Assembly (NCBI GenBank): GCA_030386875.1
Contig: CM059578.1
Span: 19,949,009 to 20,013,008 of the forward strand
DNA length: 64,000 nt
Direction of reading: 5' to 3'
From: Morinoia aosen
Lineage: Eukaryota > Arthropoda > Malacostraca > Amphipoda > Talitridae
A program made the position numbers and the translations under genes. How positions within the stretch are numbered: the stretch's first letter is position 1; each line of letters opens with the position of its first letter. This document shows positions 10,458 through 20,567 of this stretch, one piece after another. The notes under the pieces were generated by a model. The model saw nothing but the letters and a program-made list of their open reading frames with translations. It searched no databases and was not told the DNA's origin.

Positions 10458-11738
10458 TGAGGAGGCGGTAGCAAGGGTAGAAAAGGCTACAAATTTGGGA
10501 CACATAGGGCTAACGTGGGTGTTAGCCTTGCATAAAGAACAAGAAAATGGAAGACCCTTAATTTTTGCAGGGCACTCAGAAATTACATGTTTGCTACTTA
10601 GACAAACTGTACATAGTAATAACTCACCAACTCGTTTTACGCGCTTTGCATGCGTATCAAATTTCTTACAAGAAAAAGACGAGTGGCCAGTTGAATTACA
10701 AAAACGACAAACCTTAACACTGGGCAACTTATCGAGCACAGGAGAAGGTTTAGTTATATCCCTAACTTCCGCGCGAGTAATTCCCCCCACCCTCTCATTT
10801 CGGAAGGGAAGAGATGGTTTAGGTTTATGATAATTTTTTGTTTCAAGAAGAGAAAGCACTTGATGTGCATTCTCAAACATTTCTAATGAAAAGAAACTCG
10901 CTATAAAATAGCGAAGGAGTTCCAAGAGAAAGAAGTCAGGGAGTTTAGTTTTAATGATAGAAGAAAAAAATAGGTTGCCAGACTTCTCGCCACAGAAGTC
11001 CAACCCCAACTTAGATAGCTCAAGTAGCCGAAACTTAACCTTAGAAAGGAAATTCCCTATTTCGGCCAAGCTCTGAACACTAGGACAGCTGATCAACTCA
11101 TCAAGAGCCATAGAAATAAGTTTATCAGCATTGAGAAAATCTTGCTTGAGTAAAGCCCAAGCAGATCTGAAACTAGACTCTTCATTAGGAAGACCTTCAA
11201 CAAGACTGAGAGCCCTCTCTTGAAGCTGATTTTTAAGAAAGATAAATTTTTGCCCCTCACTCATACTAGGATAAGCTTGAACGGCATTAAGAAAAGACTC
11301 TTGAAAATGAAGAAAAGCAAAAGGACATCTCTCATTGTCGCTAAACTTCTTTAACGTCAACTGAGGGGCTCTAAAGATATTCAAAGGAACATCAGAAACT
11401 GAAACCTTAGAAGGTTCAGAAGTAGGAATGGTATTACTTAAGTTAGACACCTGGGAAGTAGGAATTGAATTTTTTATTTCAGACAAAAGTTCTATCACCT
11501 GCACCTCATACTCGGCACGCCTATTAAGTTCCTCATCAGTCACTTCGTTTACATCAGAAGGTATTGTAGAGGATAGTTGTCTATAGGCCTGTAGAAGGCC
11601 ACTCAACTGAGGAACGGCTTCCACACGAAAAGATAGGTCACAACCAGGAGACAGAGCTTTCTTCCGAATAGCAGTTATACTGCATTTCAAGCCCCGCATT
11701 TTCATGCCTAGGGCTGCAGCATTATTATTTTCACACAT
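10455..11738 (-). CDS. gag of BEL/Pao element B
   Basis: 427 aa, complete from an ATG at 11738 to UGA. The N-terminal part is helical with SITAIRKKA; the middle holds a Pao-type capsid region (LKKFSDNERCPFAFLHFQESFLNAV, FIFLKNQLQERALSLVEGLP). The C-terminal nucleocapsid has three Cys/His clusters: CRFCNSTGHSSFSC, CTVCLSSKHVISEC and CSLCKANTHVSPMC. It would assemble particles and bind element RNA. Intact length suggests that damage to B is confined to pol. The UGA at its end lies in the pol frame (see the readthrough signal). Confidence 0.87.
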   Translation of the reverse strand: MCENNNAAALGMKMRGLKCSITAIRKKALSPGCDLSFRVEAVPQLSGLLQAYRQLSSTIPSDVNEVTDEELNRRAEYEVQVIELLSEIKNSIPTSQVSNLSNTIPTSEPSKVSVSDVPLNIFRAPQLTLKKFSDNERCPFAFLHFQESFLNAVQAYPSMSEGQKFIFLKNQLQERALSLVEGLPNEESSFRSAWALLKQDFLNADKLISMALDELISCPSVQSLAEIGNFLSKVKFRLLELSKLGLDFCGEKSGNLFFSSIIKTKLPDFFLLELLRYFIASFFSLEMFENAHQVLSLLETKNYHKPKPSLPFRNERVGGITRAEVRDITKPSPVLDKLPSVKVCRFCNSTGHSSFSCKKFDTHAKRVKRVGELLLCTVCLSSKHVISECPAKIKGLPFSCSLCKANTHVSPMCPKFVAFSTLATASS

Positions 11739-12540
11739 TTTATAAGAAATACAATTATCAGGCTCATCAGGAAAACTTTTATCTAAAATATAGGTCTACA
11801 CTTATCAAGTGGACAGATTACATCCCATTAGAAAGCATAGAAAAATACTAATGACACATAGAAATATACAAAAAATTCAATTACCCCACCAGGCACTTTT
11901 AGGTTTCACAACATTATTTTTTGTTTACACTTACACTTTACACAAATTTCAAAAATTTCTAGCCTTAAATATCTCAGGCTTACACAAATTAATGAGAGTG
12001 AACCTAAAACGTTTGGGCAAGGTAAACAAAGGCTAGTACCTTTAAATGTAAGGCTAGCAACGAAACTACCTTGCCCAAAAAATACAATAAAGGTAACACT
12101 CAAAACAACTTAATTCTAGTGAGATCCAACAGCCGAACCCCGGCTATCCGGACAGCACAGCTATATCGATTTAATAAAAAAAAAATATTTGGTTTTTATT
12201 AGTTTATAATGAAGAAAATTTATTAAAGAAGGAAATGAAAATTTACAAGAAGAAGAACACAAAATAGGTACCAGGATTTTATCCTGTCGAACTCCAGCCA
12301 AGCTCTAACGTCAAAAGCACGGAGAAAGCCGGCTAAATTGACTTTTTTAATTAAAACTGCTATTAGCAGTGTTGAGAGAATTTATTTCTTTAAGTGAAAA
12401 GAGATGCTAATTTAAGAAAAAGCTAATAAAGTTTAACTTTGAAAAGATGTGAAGATAATTATCTTTCAAAAATGGATGAATAATTATCCCCGAAAGAAGA
12501 AGTCAAAGTTTAACTTCAAATAAAGAATTCAAAGAATTAT
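11739..12540 (-). other. Untranslated leader of B, gene-free part
   Basis: Lies between the gag ATG and the 76-bp array. AT-rich with no supportable frame. On the coding strand there is a pyrimidine run followed by an AG (around 12190-12160) that could act as a splice acceptor for the donor-like AAGGTGAG in the LTR; this is conjecture. No primer-binding site beginning TGG is seen directly beside the LTR. Confidence 0.5.
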
Positions 12541-12938
12541 CTCCGAATAAAGTAGTCGAAGATTAACCTCGAACAAAGAAGTCCGAAATTCTCCTCGAAT
12601 TAAGAAGAAAAATTATCCTCGAATAAAGTAGTCGAAGATTAACCTCGAACAAAGAAGTCCGAAATTCTCCTCGAATTAAGAAGAAATATTATCCTCGAAT
12701 AAAGTAGTCGAAGATTAACCTCGAACAAAGAAGTCCGAAATTTTCCTGGAATTAAGAAGAAAGATTATCCCCGAATGAAGTAGTCGAAGATTAACCTCGA
12801 ACAAAGAAGTCCAAAATTCTCCTCGAATTAAGAAGAAATATTATCCTCGAATAAAGTAGTCGAAGATTAACCTCGAACAAAGAAGTCCGAAATTCTCCTC
12901 GAATTTAAGAAGAAAAATTATCTTCGAATAAAGTACTA
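12541..12938. repeat. 76-bp tandem array in leader of B
   Basis: Units starting (C)CTCGAATAAAGTAGTCGAAG at 12541, 12617, 12693, 12769, 12845 and 12922, giving a 76-bp period (77 for the last). A degenerate earlier unit begins near 12478. Within each unit the theme TCGAAxAAAG recurs, so the 76-mer is itself built from shorter repeats. It ends directly at the 5' LTR of B. Confidence 0.92.
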
Positions 12939-13503
12939 TGTCCCGCCGTCCGACCAACGGCGAAACTTCCAGCAAAAGCTAGCTCAGAAAGACATAGTCT
13001 TGCCAACTGGCCTCAAGAAGGTCAGGGAACACTGCAAATAAACGCTTAATCATGACAAAGGGAACAAAAAATAGGAGGCTCACCTTAAGATCTTCGAAGA
13101 TAATGTCTCAGGTGACACCTTCTTCAATATAGCCGGCTGTCCAGGGCGAGAGGCCCGTAGAAGCAGGGTCGGGACCGGTCAGTCAGAGCGCACATAAGCA
13201 CGTGCGCGCACGACCGAGGCTGGTTGGAATCTGACGTGGCGAGCCAGGCGCAGCTCCCACGTCATTTTGCCAAATCCGCCGATAAAGGTTTGGATTCAAT
13301 CAAGAAGAAAAAATTATTTATGTTCACGATGATAGTCGCCAGGAAACGTGAAGCACTCCCGCCATTGCCCCGCTTTGTCATAAATTAACAGCATTTACTA
13401 TTTAGGCTTGGTTTTAATGAAACCAAAGCCCTAGTCCCTTATTATGCAAGGTGTTGGGTGACTTGCAGGACTTTAGTACTGAGCAATGGCTGGATTTGCG
13501 ACA
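12939..13503 (-). repeat. 5' LTR of element B
   Basis: 565 bp, TG...CA, followed on the plus strand by the ATAT target duplication. Differences from 4244-4808 are single-base changes only. The donor-like AAGGTGAG is at 13079-13086 (minus strand). Confidence 0.93.
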
Positions 13504-13507
13504 ATAT

Positions 13508-16037
13508 ATTTGGAGTGTACTTATCTCTGTTAAACAGAGCCAAACTCTTCGTCCAAATGCTGCAGACCCAAACGTCTCTCGACTGGGATGATCCTGTCAC
13601 GTCAAATCTGCAAAGAGAATGGGTCAATATATGCAAACAGTTCAACAGTCTTGAAACAGTAAAATTACCAAGATGTATGGGAAAAATAAATGACGAGTAT
13701 GCTCTCGTAGCATTTACGGACGCCTCAAAGTCTGTGTACGGCACAGTAGTGTACCTCCACAATTTAACAACCGGGTCCGAAAATTTCCTACTAGCTAAAA
13801 ATAGAGTAGTAGGTAAAAGTTTGGCTTCAAAGACCATTCCCATGTTGGAAATGCAAGCCATTTGCATGGGTGTCGATACCTTGATTGACCTGGTACTCGA
13901 TCTAACTGGAGTCTCGATGATGGAGCCAATAAAAATAACAAAGCTGCTACTTTTCACTGATAGCTTGGTTTGTTTACAGTGGCTCAGTTCCTTTGCCTCA
14001 AAGTACGATAAAATTGAGAAGAAATCAGTCTTCATTCAAAACAGCCTTAGAGCTGTGGACGAGCGTTGCAGGAAATTTCCGGTCAATTTCAGGCATACTG
14101 AAGGAAATAAAAACCCTGCTGACTATGTAACTAGGAAAGTAAGCTATAGACAACTGAAAGAGAACAATTTTCACACTGGTACTGGCAAGCTAACAGAGTC
14201 ACTTGATGAGCTCGTGGTTACCATTCCTAATCCTTCGTCTAAAAACGTAGACGAGGTACCCAGCGGCACTTCTACCAGTACTGCCGGCTGCGAGACTGTT
14301 CGCGGTGACGAACCTAATCTTGAACCCCTTGTACCAGTCAACAAATTTTCTTCTTTCCGAAAGCTAACAATGGTTGTAGCTTATGTTCTCTTCTCTGTAT
14401 CTCTGTTGAAATTGTCCCTGAGCAAAAAGTTGAAGAGTACGAAAGAAGTCTCTTTTACAGTGTTCGAGTTTTATCAGGATGCCATTAAAAATATAATCCT
14501 CACTGAACAAAGAAAATACTTCTCTGAAGTATTCTCCTTCCTGGAGCGGAAGGCTTCGGTGAATCCTCCCGCTCTGTTGACAAAGCTGAAGTTCGTAAAA
14601 AGTACTTCGGGATTGTTGGGTGTTAAAAGTAAGTTAAACGATAATTACGAGTTTCCTATCCTCTTGCCTAAAGACAGCGATTTGACCAAATTGATCATTA
14701 TGGATGTTCACACCCAGCTGTCTCACACAGGAATTTACTCCGTTGTGAAAGAACTTCGCCAAAAATATTGGATCCCTTGCGCGTTTTCAACCGTTCGAAG
14801 GGTCTCAAAAACTTGCTTTGCCTGCAAAAAAGTAAATAACAGAACTATAAAGCTCAATCAAAACAGTTATAGAGATTTTAGAGTTGATCCTCCGAAGTCG
14901 GTGTTTTCTTCAATTTTCATTGACAACATGGGACCTTGGACTATTAAGTTACGTAACCAAACTCAAAAAGTTTGGGTGCTGAAAATCACTTGCCTCTGGA
15001 GTCGAGCGGTAAATCTAAAAATTTGTATGAAAGCCGATGTACCAGAATTCTTGCGAGCGCTACAGCTCCATATATACGAGCATGGCACGTTCAAGCGTTG
15101 TTTTTCCGATTTAGGCAGTCAGATTGTGACCGGTACCAACATTGTAAAAACCTTTTTAGATGATTTTGAAACCAAAAGATTTCTGAAGTCATACAATATA
15201 CAATCGTTGGATTTCCAGACTTACCCTAAAGGTAACGGTGCTCTTGGCTCGTTGGTTGAAACTTTGGTTAAACAAGCTAAGAAGCTGATATACCATAGCT
15301 TAAGACATTCTGTACTGGACTTTTTTAAATTTCAGTTTGTTATAGCAAAAACGACTCACCACATTAACAGGCGTCCCGTGGCCTTCTCGGAGACATTGCG
15401 CGATTCTTTTCTAGACGCTCCATCCACAATTACTCCGGAGATGTTTATCAGAGGAAGAGAATTAGCATCTCTCACAATTTTCCCTTTCTTTCAGATCGGG
15501 GAAGCTGACGACGATCCGGACTTTGGTGCTCCGGTGTTCGTGAAGAGTGTTTACTCGAAGTTGAGGGGATTTCTGGGGAGGTTGACGGAATGGTGCCCCG
15601 ATGAGTTTTTTGTTATATTAATAAAGCAGGCAACTGATCGACCTGGCAGATACAAAAATGTCTTGCATCGTCCTTTGCAGGTCGACGAAGTAGTTCTGTT
15701 GAAAGAACCGCACCTTAAACAAACTTCTTATCCTCTAGGAATAGTCCGGTCGGTGCAGCAGAATTCAATGGGTGAGGTGACGGCTGCGAGAGTTTTCAAA
15801 GGCGGAACTCACGAGGTGGTGAACAGGCACGTCTCGTCTATTATCTTATTGATTCCTTCGTCTCTAGGTACAAAATTACCGGGGGACGATGTGCGGAGCC
15901 AAGTTCCTGATTCCGGTCAGGAGGACGATGTAGTTGTAGATTCGAACTCCTCTTCGTTTACTGGCCGTGTCCCAAGAGCTGCCAGCCTTCGCTGCACGGA
16001 ACGTTGGCAAAGTCTGATTGCAGACGGCCAAATTTAG
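13508..16037 (+). CDS. pol C-terminal part of A: RNase H, integrase, Pao C-terminal domain
   Basis: About 840 codons without a stop, continuing the RT half that ends at 4243. RNase H: LVAFTDASKSVYGTVVY, LLLFTDSLVCLQWL and PADYVTRK. After a linker with a hydrophobic stretch (VVAYVLFSVSLLKLSL) comes the integrase zinc finger (VHTQLSHTGIYSVV ... CFACKK, all four ligands present). The core has the catalytic triad: Asp in FIDNMGPW, Asp in FSDLGSQIV and Glu in SLVETLVKQ. The end (YKNVLHRPLQVDEVVLLKEP ... VNRHVSSIILL) matches the Pao C-terminal domain (DUF5641-type). It is unusually well kept for an element whose 5' half is broken. Confidence 0.85.
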
Positions 16038-16048
16038 GTTAAGGCTTA

Positions 16049-16276
16049 GGTTAAGCGTTTCGTTCGACGATTGAGTTATTTGTAGTAAACTTAAATTTAG
16101 ACTTTAACCTCTGATCTAGATTTAAGTTTGTGTTTTTCAGTTTGGGAAAAGCAATTCTCTCGGGTTAAGCGTTTCGTTTGACGTTGAATTATTTGTAGTT
16201 AACTTAAATTTAGACTTTATTCTCAAATATAGATTTAAGTTCTCTTGGTTTTCAGTTTAGGAAAACCAATTCTCGC
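16049..16276. repeat. 114-bp duplication in 3' untranslated part of A
   Basis: Two diverged copies start GGTTAAGCGTTTCGTT at 16049 and 16163. Each contains a TTATTTGTAGT block, then ACTTAAATTTAGACTTTA and TTTTCAGTTT-GGAAAA. The spacing is 114 bp. It lies between the pol stop and the LTR. Confidence 0.85.
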
Positions 16277-16867
16277 GCCGGGAGTACATAAAATATTGAT
16301 CTAAATTTGGTCGACTGGTTTTAGAGTGGTCCTGGCTCACTAGTAGACGTCTCCTAGTTTAAGTTTGGCAAAATACAGTATAAAGTATCCAGTTTACTAT
16401 ATCTTCCATAGACAGAGCAGGAAAAGCTCTGCTCTGACCATCTGACCCAATTATCAGCAGATCATAACTACCGGCTGCTGACTTTGTGTGTAGCGCTTCC
16501 CTGTTGCCGCAGGTTTTACGTGGTTTAGCCGTTGGGCTAATTTGCTCCGAACCTAGTTTTGGGTTTGGATGCGTCTTCCCTGCAACGTTTTAAGGCGAAC
16601 AGGCGACGGGAGGATGAGAGGCTAAGCCCTCCGTTACCGCGCTGCTTCGCTCCGCCTTCGCTCTTCTGGTTGTCTTGGGCTGGAGCTGGGAATCTAATGC
16701 ATCGACGGACGTCAGGATGGTGCGATGCCGAAGCTGTGAGCCCTACACCAGCACGACTCCTGCAAGCTCGCCCTAACCATCTGTCGTCGGAGGAGCTCCC
16801 AACTCCGTGGATATTCGAGATTCGTCACTCTTAGGCTGGCCGCATGTCTGCCAGTGAGTTGGTGTCC
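16277..16867 (+). other. 3' untranslated region and possible start of 3' LTR of A
   Basis: No supportable gene. The LTR start must lie somewhere here or just before, but cannot be placed because the matching part of the 5' LTR is outside the window. AGTATAAAG near 16379 is TATA-like. A short frame at 16559-16834 has no recognisable content. Confidence 0.5.
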
Positions 16868-17667
16868 ATGGAGTCTTTAGACCAGTCGACCCCTACTTTT
16901 TTCCTGGCGAATAGGCTAAATTTCTATTAGCTTACCTATTATTACAGAGCGGGCTTTCGCCCTATTATTACAGTGCGGGCTTTCGCCCTATTATTACAGT
17001 GTGGGCCTTCGCCCAATTATTACAGTGCGGGCTTTCGCCCTATTTTTACAGTGCGGGCTTTCGCCCTATTATTACAGTGTGGGCTTTCGCCCTATTATTA
17101 CAGTTCGGGCTTTCGCCCTATTATTACAGTTCGGGCTTTCGCCCTATTATTACAGTACGGGCTTTCGCCCTAGTATTACAGTGCGGGCTTTCGCCCTATT
17201 ATTACAGTGCGGGCTTTCACCCTATTATTACAGTTCGGGCTTTTGCCCTATTATTACAGTTCGGGCTTTTGCCCTATTATTACAGTTCGGGCTTTCGCCC
17301 TATTATTACAGTTCAGGCTTTCGCCCTATTATTTCAGTTCGGGCTTTCGCCCTATTATTACAGTTTAGGCTTTCGCACTATTATTACAGTTCGTGCTTTC
17401 GCCCTATGACTAGGTTTCGTACCTTTCAATATACTAAAGCTAACATACTTTTAACTTCGCCAGGTGACGTTAAACAGCAGTTGGTGGGAGAAGACTGCGC
17501 CGCTTTGGTCTTCTCCGAAATTCGTGGCCGCCTGAAGCATTTTCACCAACATCAGCACCTAATCTCATTTCTGTCGAAAGAAATGTCGTGCTTGTACCTA
17601 ATTTTCATTGAATGCCTTCGGCCGCTCGATTTCTCTATTCCTCCCCAATTGTTCATAGTTTATCGTA
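16868..17667 (+). repeat. 3' LTR of element A (visible minimum)
   Basis: Matches 1-853. The unique tail 17406-17667 has about 15 differences from 593-853. It ends at the point where element C gag sequence begins (17668). The LTR extends further left by an unknown amount. Confidence 0.83.
16945..17405. repeat. 26-bp tandem array, 18 units, in 3' LTR of A
   Basis: Same unit as 79-593, eighteen copies at exact 26-bp spacing. The order is six G-type units, two T-type, one CAGTAC, two G-type, then T-type to the end. Copy number and unit order differ from the 5' LTR, so the arrays have changed since insertion. The open frames here are artefacts. Confidence 0.95.
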
Positions 17668-18043
17668 AAATAAACCTAAACCGCTTCATGTAGTCAGAAG
17701 TAAGGAAATGCAAGTGTTGACCATAACTGGTGTTAGAGACAAAACGCAACATTTTCCTGTATCCAATAAATTACCTGCTACTAAGGTATGTCGCTTCTGT
17801 AACCAGGCCAACCATGCTTCCTTTTCCTGCCAAAAATTTGATTCGCACGAGAAACGTGTTAAGCAGGCTGGTGAGTTTAAGTTAAGCACTATCGGTATGA
17901 GTAGCAAACATTTACCAAGCGTGTGTCCTTCCAAAGTTAAAGGTCTCCCATTTTTGTGTTCCTTGTGTAAGGCCAACACGCATGTTGGCCCTTTGTGTCC
18001 TAAATTTGTATATTCATCTTTGCTCAATGCTTTCTCTACTTGA
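17668..18043 (+). pseudogene. gag C-terminal fragment of C
   Basis: Open from the edge of A's LTR (NKPKPLHVVRSKEMQ) to UGA at 18041-18043. It contains the same three nucleocapsid clusters as B gag: CRFCNQANHASFSC, a degraded second cluster beginning STIGMSSKH (Cys lost), and CSLCKANTHVGPLC. The capsid part is absent from the window. Confidence 0.82.
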
Positions 18044-18071
18044 CGGTTAAAGGCACGTCTTAGGATGTGCT
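18041..18071 (+). promoter_or_regulatory. Putative UGA readthrough signal between gag and pol of C
   Basis: UGA (18041-18043), CGG, spacer CGGUUAAA, then an 8-bp stem GGCACGUC / GAUGUGCU with a UUAG loop (18052-18071). Gag and pol are in the same frame on either side. Compared with B only the loop and the terminal base pair (to G-U) have changed, although flanking coding sequence differs much more. Confidence 0.7.
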
Positions 18072-20567
18072 CTCTTGTAGCTCTTACCACCAAATATGGT
18101 GGTGTTACTAAACGCATCAATTAACTATTAGATACTGGAAGTCAAACGTCTTTTGTTGACTTGGACACTTTAAGTCAAAGTTATTCTGATGCAGATATAA
18201 AACGCAAACTATTAACACTGTAGGAGCTTCTGTTCCTTTAATAGGAAAGCACATTAGCATTGAACTCGTGCTTCCAGACAGTGAAAAGCATAAGCTTGAT
18301 GTTTTTGCTATGAAATATTTAAGTCTGCAGATGGGGATGAAAGATTTGAAAGCTAGACTAGAAACTTTAAAGACTAAATTACCTCTTTCTACTTCGTATC
18401 CTGAAGTAATTAATGATAACATCCAAGTTCAAGGAATTTTGGGTGTTGATGCACTGCAAGCTTTCAAAGTAATTGAATTGCAAACTGTCAATAACTATAA
18501 AGTTATGCGAGTTTCCAACGGGTTTCTTCCCTTTGGGGATTTGAAATGTTATACTTCTTCTTTAAATTCTCTTGTTGTTTCCAAACCTGAAAAGCTAGAT
18601 AACAATCTTAATAATTCCGTTAAAAGTGTTGTTAATGTTAAGCCCTCTAAACCTTCTCTGACTCTTGACGACGAGACTAAACCGAAAATTAAAAGGCAAG
18701 TTGCTAAATGTAAATTGAACGAAACCCGATACCGTAAAACTCTGACTAATTTCTTTGATACACCAAAAGTGTGTGCCTCCATATTAGACGTTTCTGACGA
18801 GTGCGAAGTTCATACAGGACTTGACCGACTCCTGGACTTAGAGTGGATGTGTCCTGCTAAAGAGGAGGAAAATTATCGAGAATTGGAAGGGTTTAAAAAC
18901 AGCGTTAAATTTGACCAGGGTAGGTATTCGATCCAGTTACCCTGGAACCGCCAACGTTTGGCCAAAGTACCAAATAATTTTGTTCTGGCAAGATATCTTG
19001 TTAGTAGAGTAGCGAATGACAATGCCAAAAAGGGAATCGAAAGCGACTATAATGACGTCTTCCTTGAGCAGCTTAAATTAGGTATTATTGAGCCGATAGC
19101 TGTCAAAAGGATAGATGTGCATGGGCACAAATGGATCCCGCATAGGCCTGTAATTCGTACGCATGTGGAAACCTCCAAAATCCGACCGTTATTTAGTTGC
19201 TCTTTGAAAGTCGGTAATTTACCCAGTCTGAATGATGCCTCTTATGTAGGTCCTAATCTGTTAAACAATTTGTTAGGACTTTTGGTCTATTTCCGAGCAA
19301 ATGAAGTAGTTGTACTTTCCGATATCTTTAAGGCTTTTTTACAGGTAAAACTTACCTGTGACTTTGACCGAAATCAAATTAGCTTTATTCTTTATACAGA
19401 CAATAAATTTGTATATTACAGATATACTTCTCTTTTGTTTGGTTTTGTTGCTTCACCTTACATCCTTAATTATCTGCTCAAATTGCACGCTCAAACGACT
19501 ACAGATTTGACGATTAGAGACGTTATGGCAAACAAGCTGTACGTCGATATTTTAGTGTTTACTACCGAGAATCCCGAACTAGCGCTTAAAAACTTTCGAA
19601 GCACCCATAGTGCATTTGAGGAGAGTGGGTTTCCATTACGCAAATGGAAATCCAATAGTTCTGATCTTCTTTCCCTAATTGACCCAGAACTTTTGAGTGC
19701 AGAAGTACGCTCTAGAGTTCAGGGTTATGACTATAACACTTCTTCTGATCTTCTTTCTCTGTCTGTAAAAAAGTTGGACTCTTCGTGTAAAACACGAAGA
19801 GAAATTTTGTCTGAAGTAGCTTCTGTTTATGACCCTTTGGGGATTTTGTTGCCTGTTACCGTGCGAGGTAAGCTTATTTTGAGAAAAATGACGCCCTTAA
19901 GACTGGGTTAGGATCAGAATGTTCCGGAAGATTTACGTAAGGAATGGGAGAGCTATTGTCTGGAGTTTTCGGCGTTAAAGGATTTTGAGTTTCCTAGGGT
20001 GACTTTGGAAGAGATGAAAACTACTCAACTTGTTGTTTTCTGTGATGCCAGTGCTAACGCCTTTGGTACCTGTATTTATGGCGTCCAAGATGAACGCAGC
20101 GCATTACTCTTCTCTAAAGTTGAAGTTTCGCCTTCTCGTCAGCAAACTCTTCCTTCCCTTGAGCTCCTGGCAGTGTTTCTCGCCTATCAGTGTCTTGTAT
20201 CTCTTCTGAGTGATGTGAACTTTCCTTTCAAAGTTTCAGCCTTAACTTTTCTAACCGATTCTCAAGTAACCTTGGCTTGGCTTTTAAGTGGTAAACCTCC
20301 GCGCAAGAACGTATTTGTTAGCAATAAATTGAAGGATATAGAAGCTATGCGTAAGCAACTTGAATGTTAGATTTTAGCTACCTGCAACTATGAGTATGTG
20401 CCCACAATATTTAATGTAGCTGATCAGCTTACTCGTGGTTAGAAGGTCCATCTTGGATAAGATACAGTAGAGATAAGTGGCCAAAAGGTCACTTAGGTTG
20501 TTTTCCTCAGCAATTCATTTCAGACACATGTGTTGCCGTTAATGTCGCTCCCCCTGGCGAAGCTTCG
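18044..20567 (+). pseudogene. Protease, RT and RNase H of C (broken)
   Basis: The protease starts as in B, but a TAA near 18121 replaces a Phe codon just before LLDTGSQTSFVDL, and the frame shifts near 18200. From 18250 to 19911 the frame is open: GILGVDALQAF, HKWIPHRPVI, SDIFKAFLQVKL, LLFGFVASPYILNYLLKLH, and KLYVDILVFTT (Ile where the second catalytic Asp is expected). A TAG at 19909 precedes RNase H (19912-20370: VFCDASANAFGTCIYG, FLTDSQVTLAWLLSGKPP). A second TAG is at 20368, and a short deletion follows the TRG motif near 20440. The frame stops at the LTR of D and resumes at 35942. Confidence 0.85.

Larger units (their letters stand above)
4244..13503 (-). mobile_element. BEL/Pao retrotransposon B, inserted in pol of A
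   Basis: A 9260-bp insertion bounded by two 565-bp direct repeats starting TG and ending CA, with the 4-bp target duplication ATAT at 4240-4243 and 13504-13507. Genes run on the minus strand: gag, then UGA, then protease, RT, RNase H, integrase. About 8 differences between the LTRs (1.4%) make it younger than its host A. It carries nonsense codons at 8616 and 5274, a frameshift near 6745, and a foreign insertion at 7150-8297, so it is dead as it stands. Element C is a diverged member of the same family. Confidence 0.93.
1..17667 (+). mobile_element. BEL/Pao retrotransposon A, split by element B
   Basis: A full-length but decayed BEL/Pao element. The two LTRs match each other: the window opens inside the 5' LTR, and the same sequence recurs from 16868. 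Between them lie gag, protease/RT and, after a 9.3-kb interruption by element B (4244-13503), RNase H, integrase and the C-terminal Pao domain. Removing B and one copy of its ATAT target duplication brings the two pol halves into one frame. Outside the tandem array I counted about 15 differences in about 260 bp between the LTRs, so A is older than B. Its left boundary and target duplication are outside the window. On the right it abuts the gag of element C, so it probably inserted there. Confidence 0.88.
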
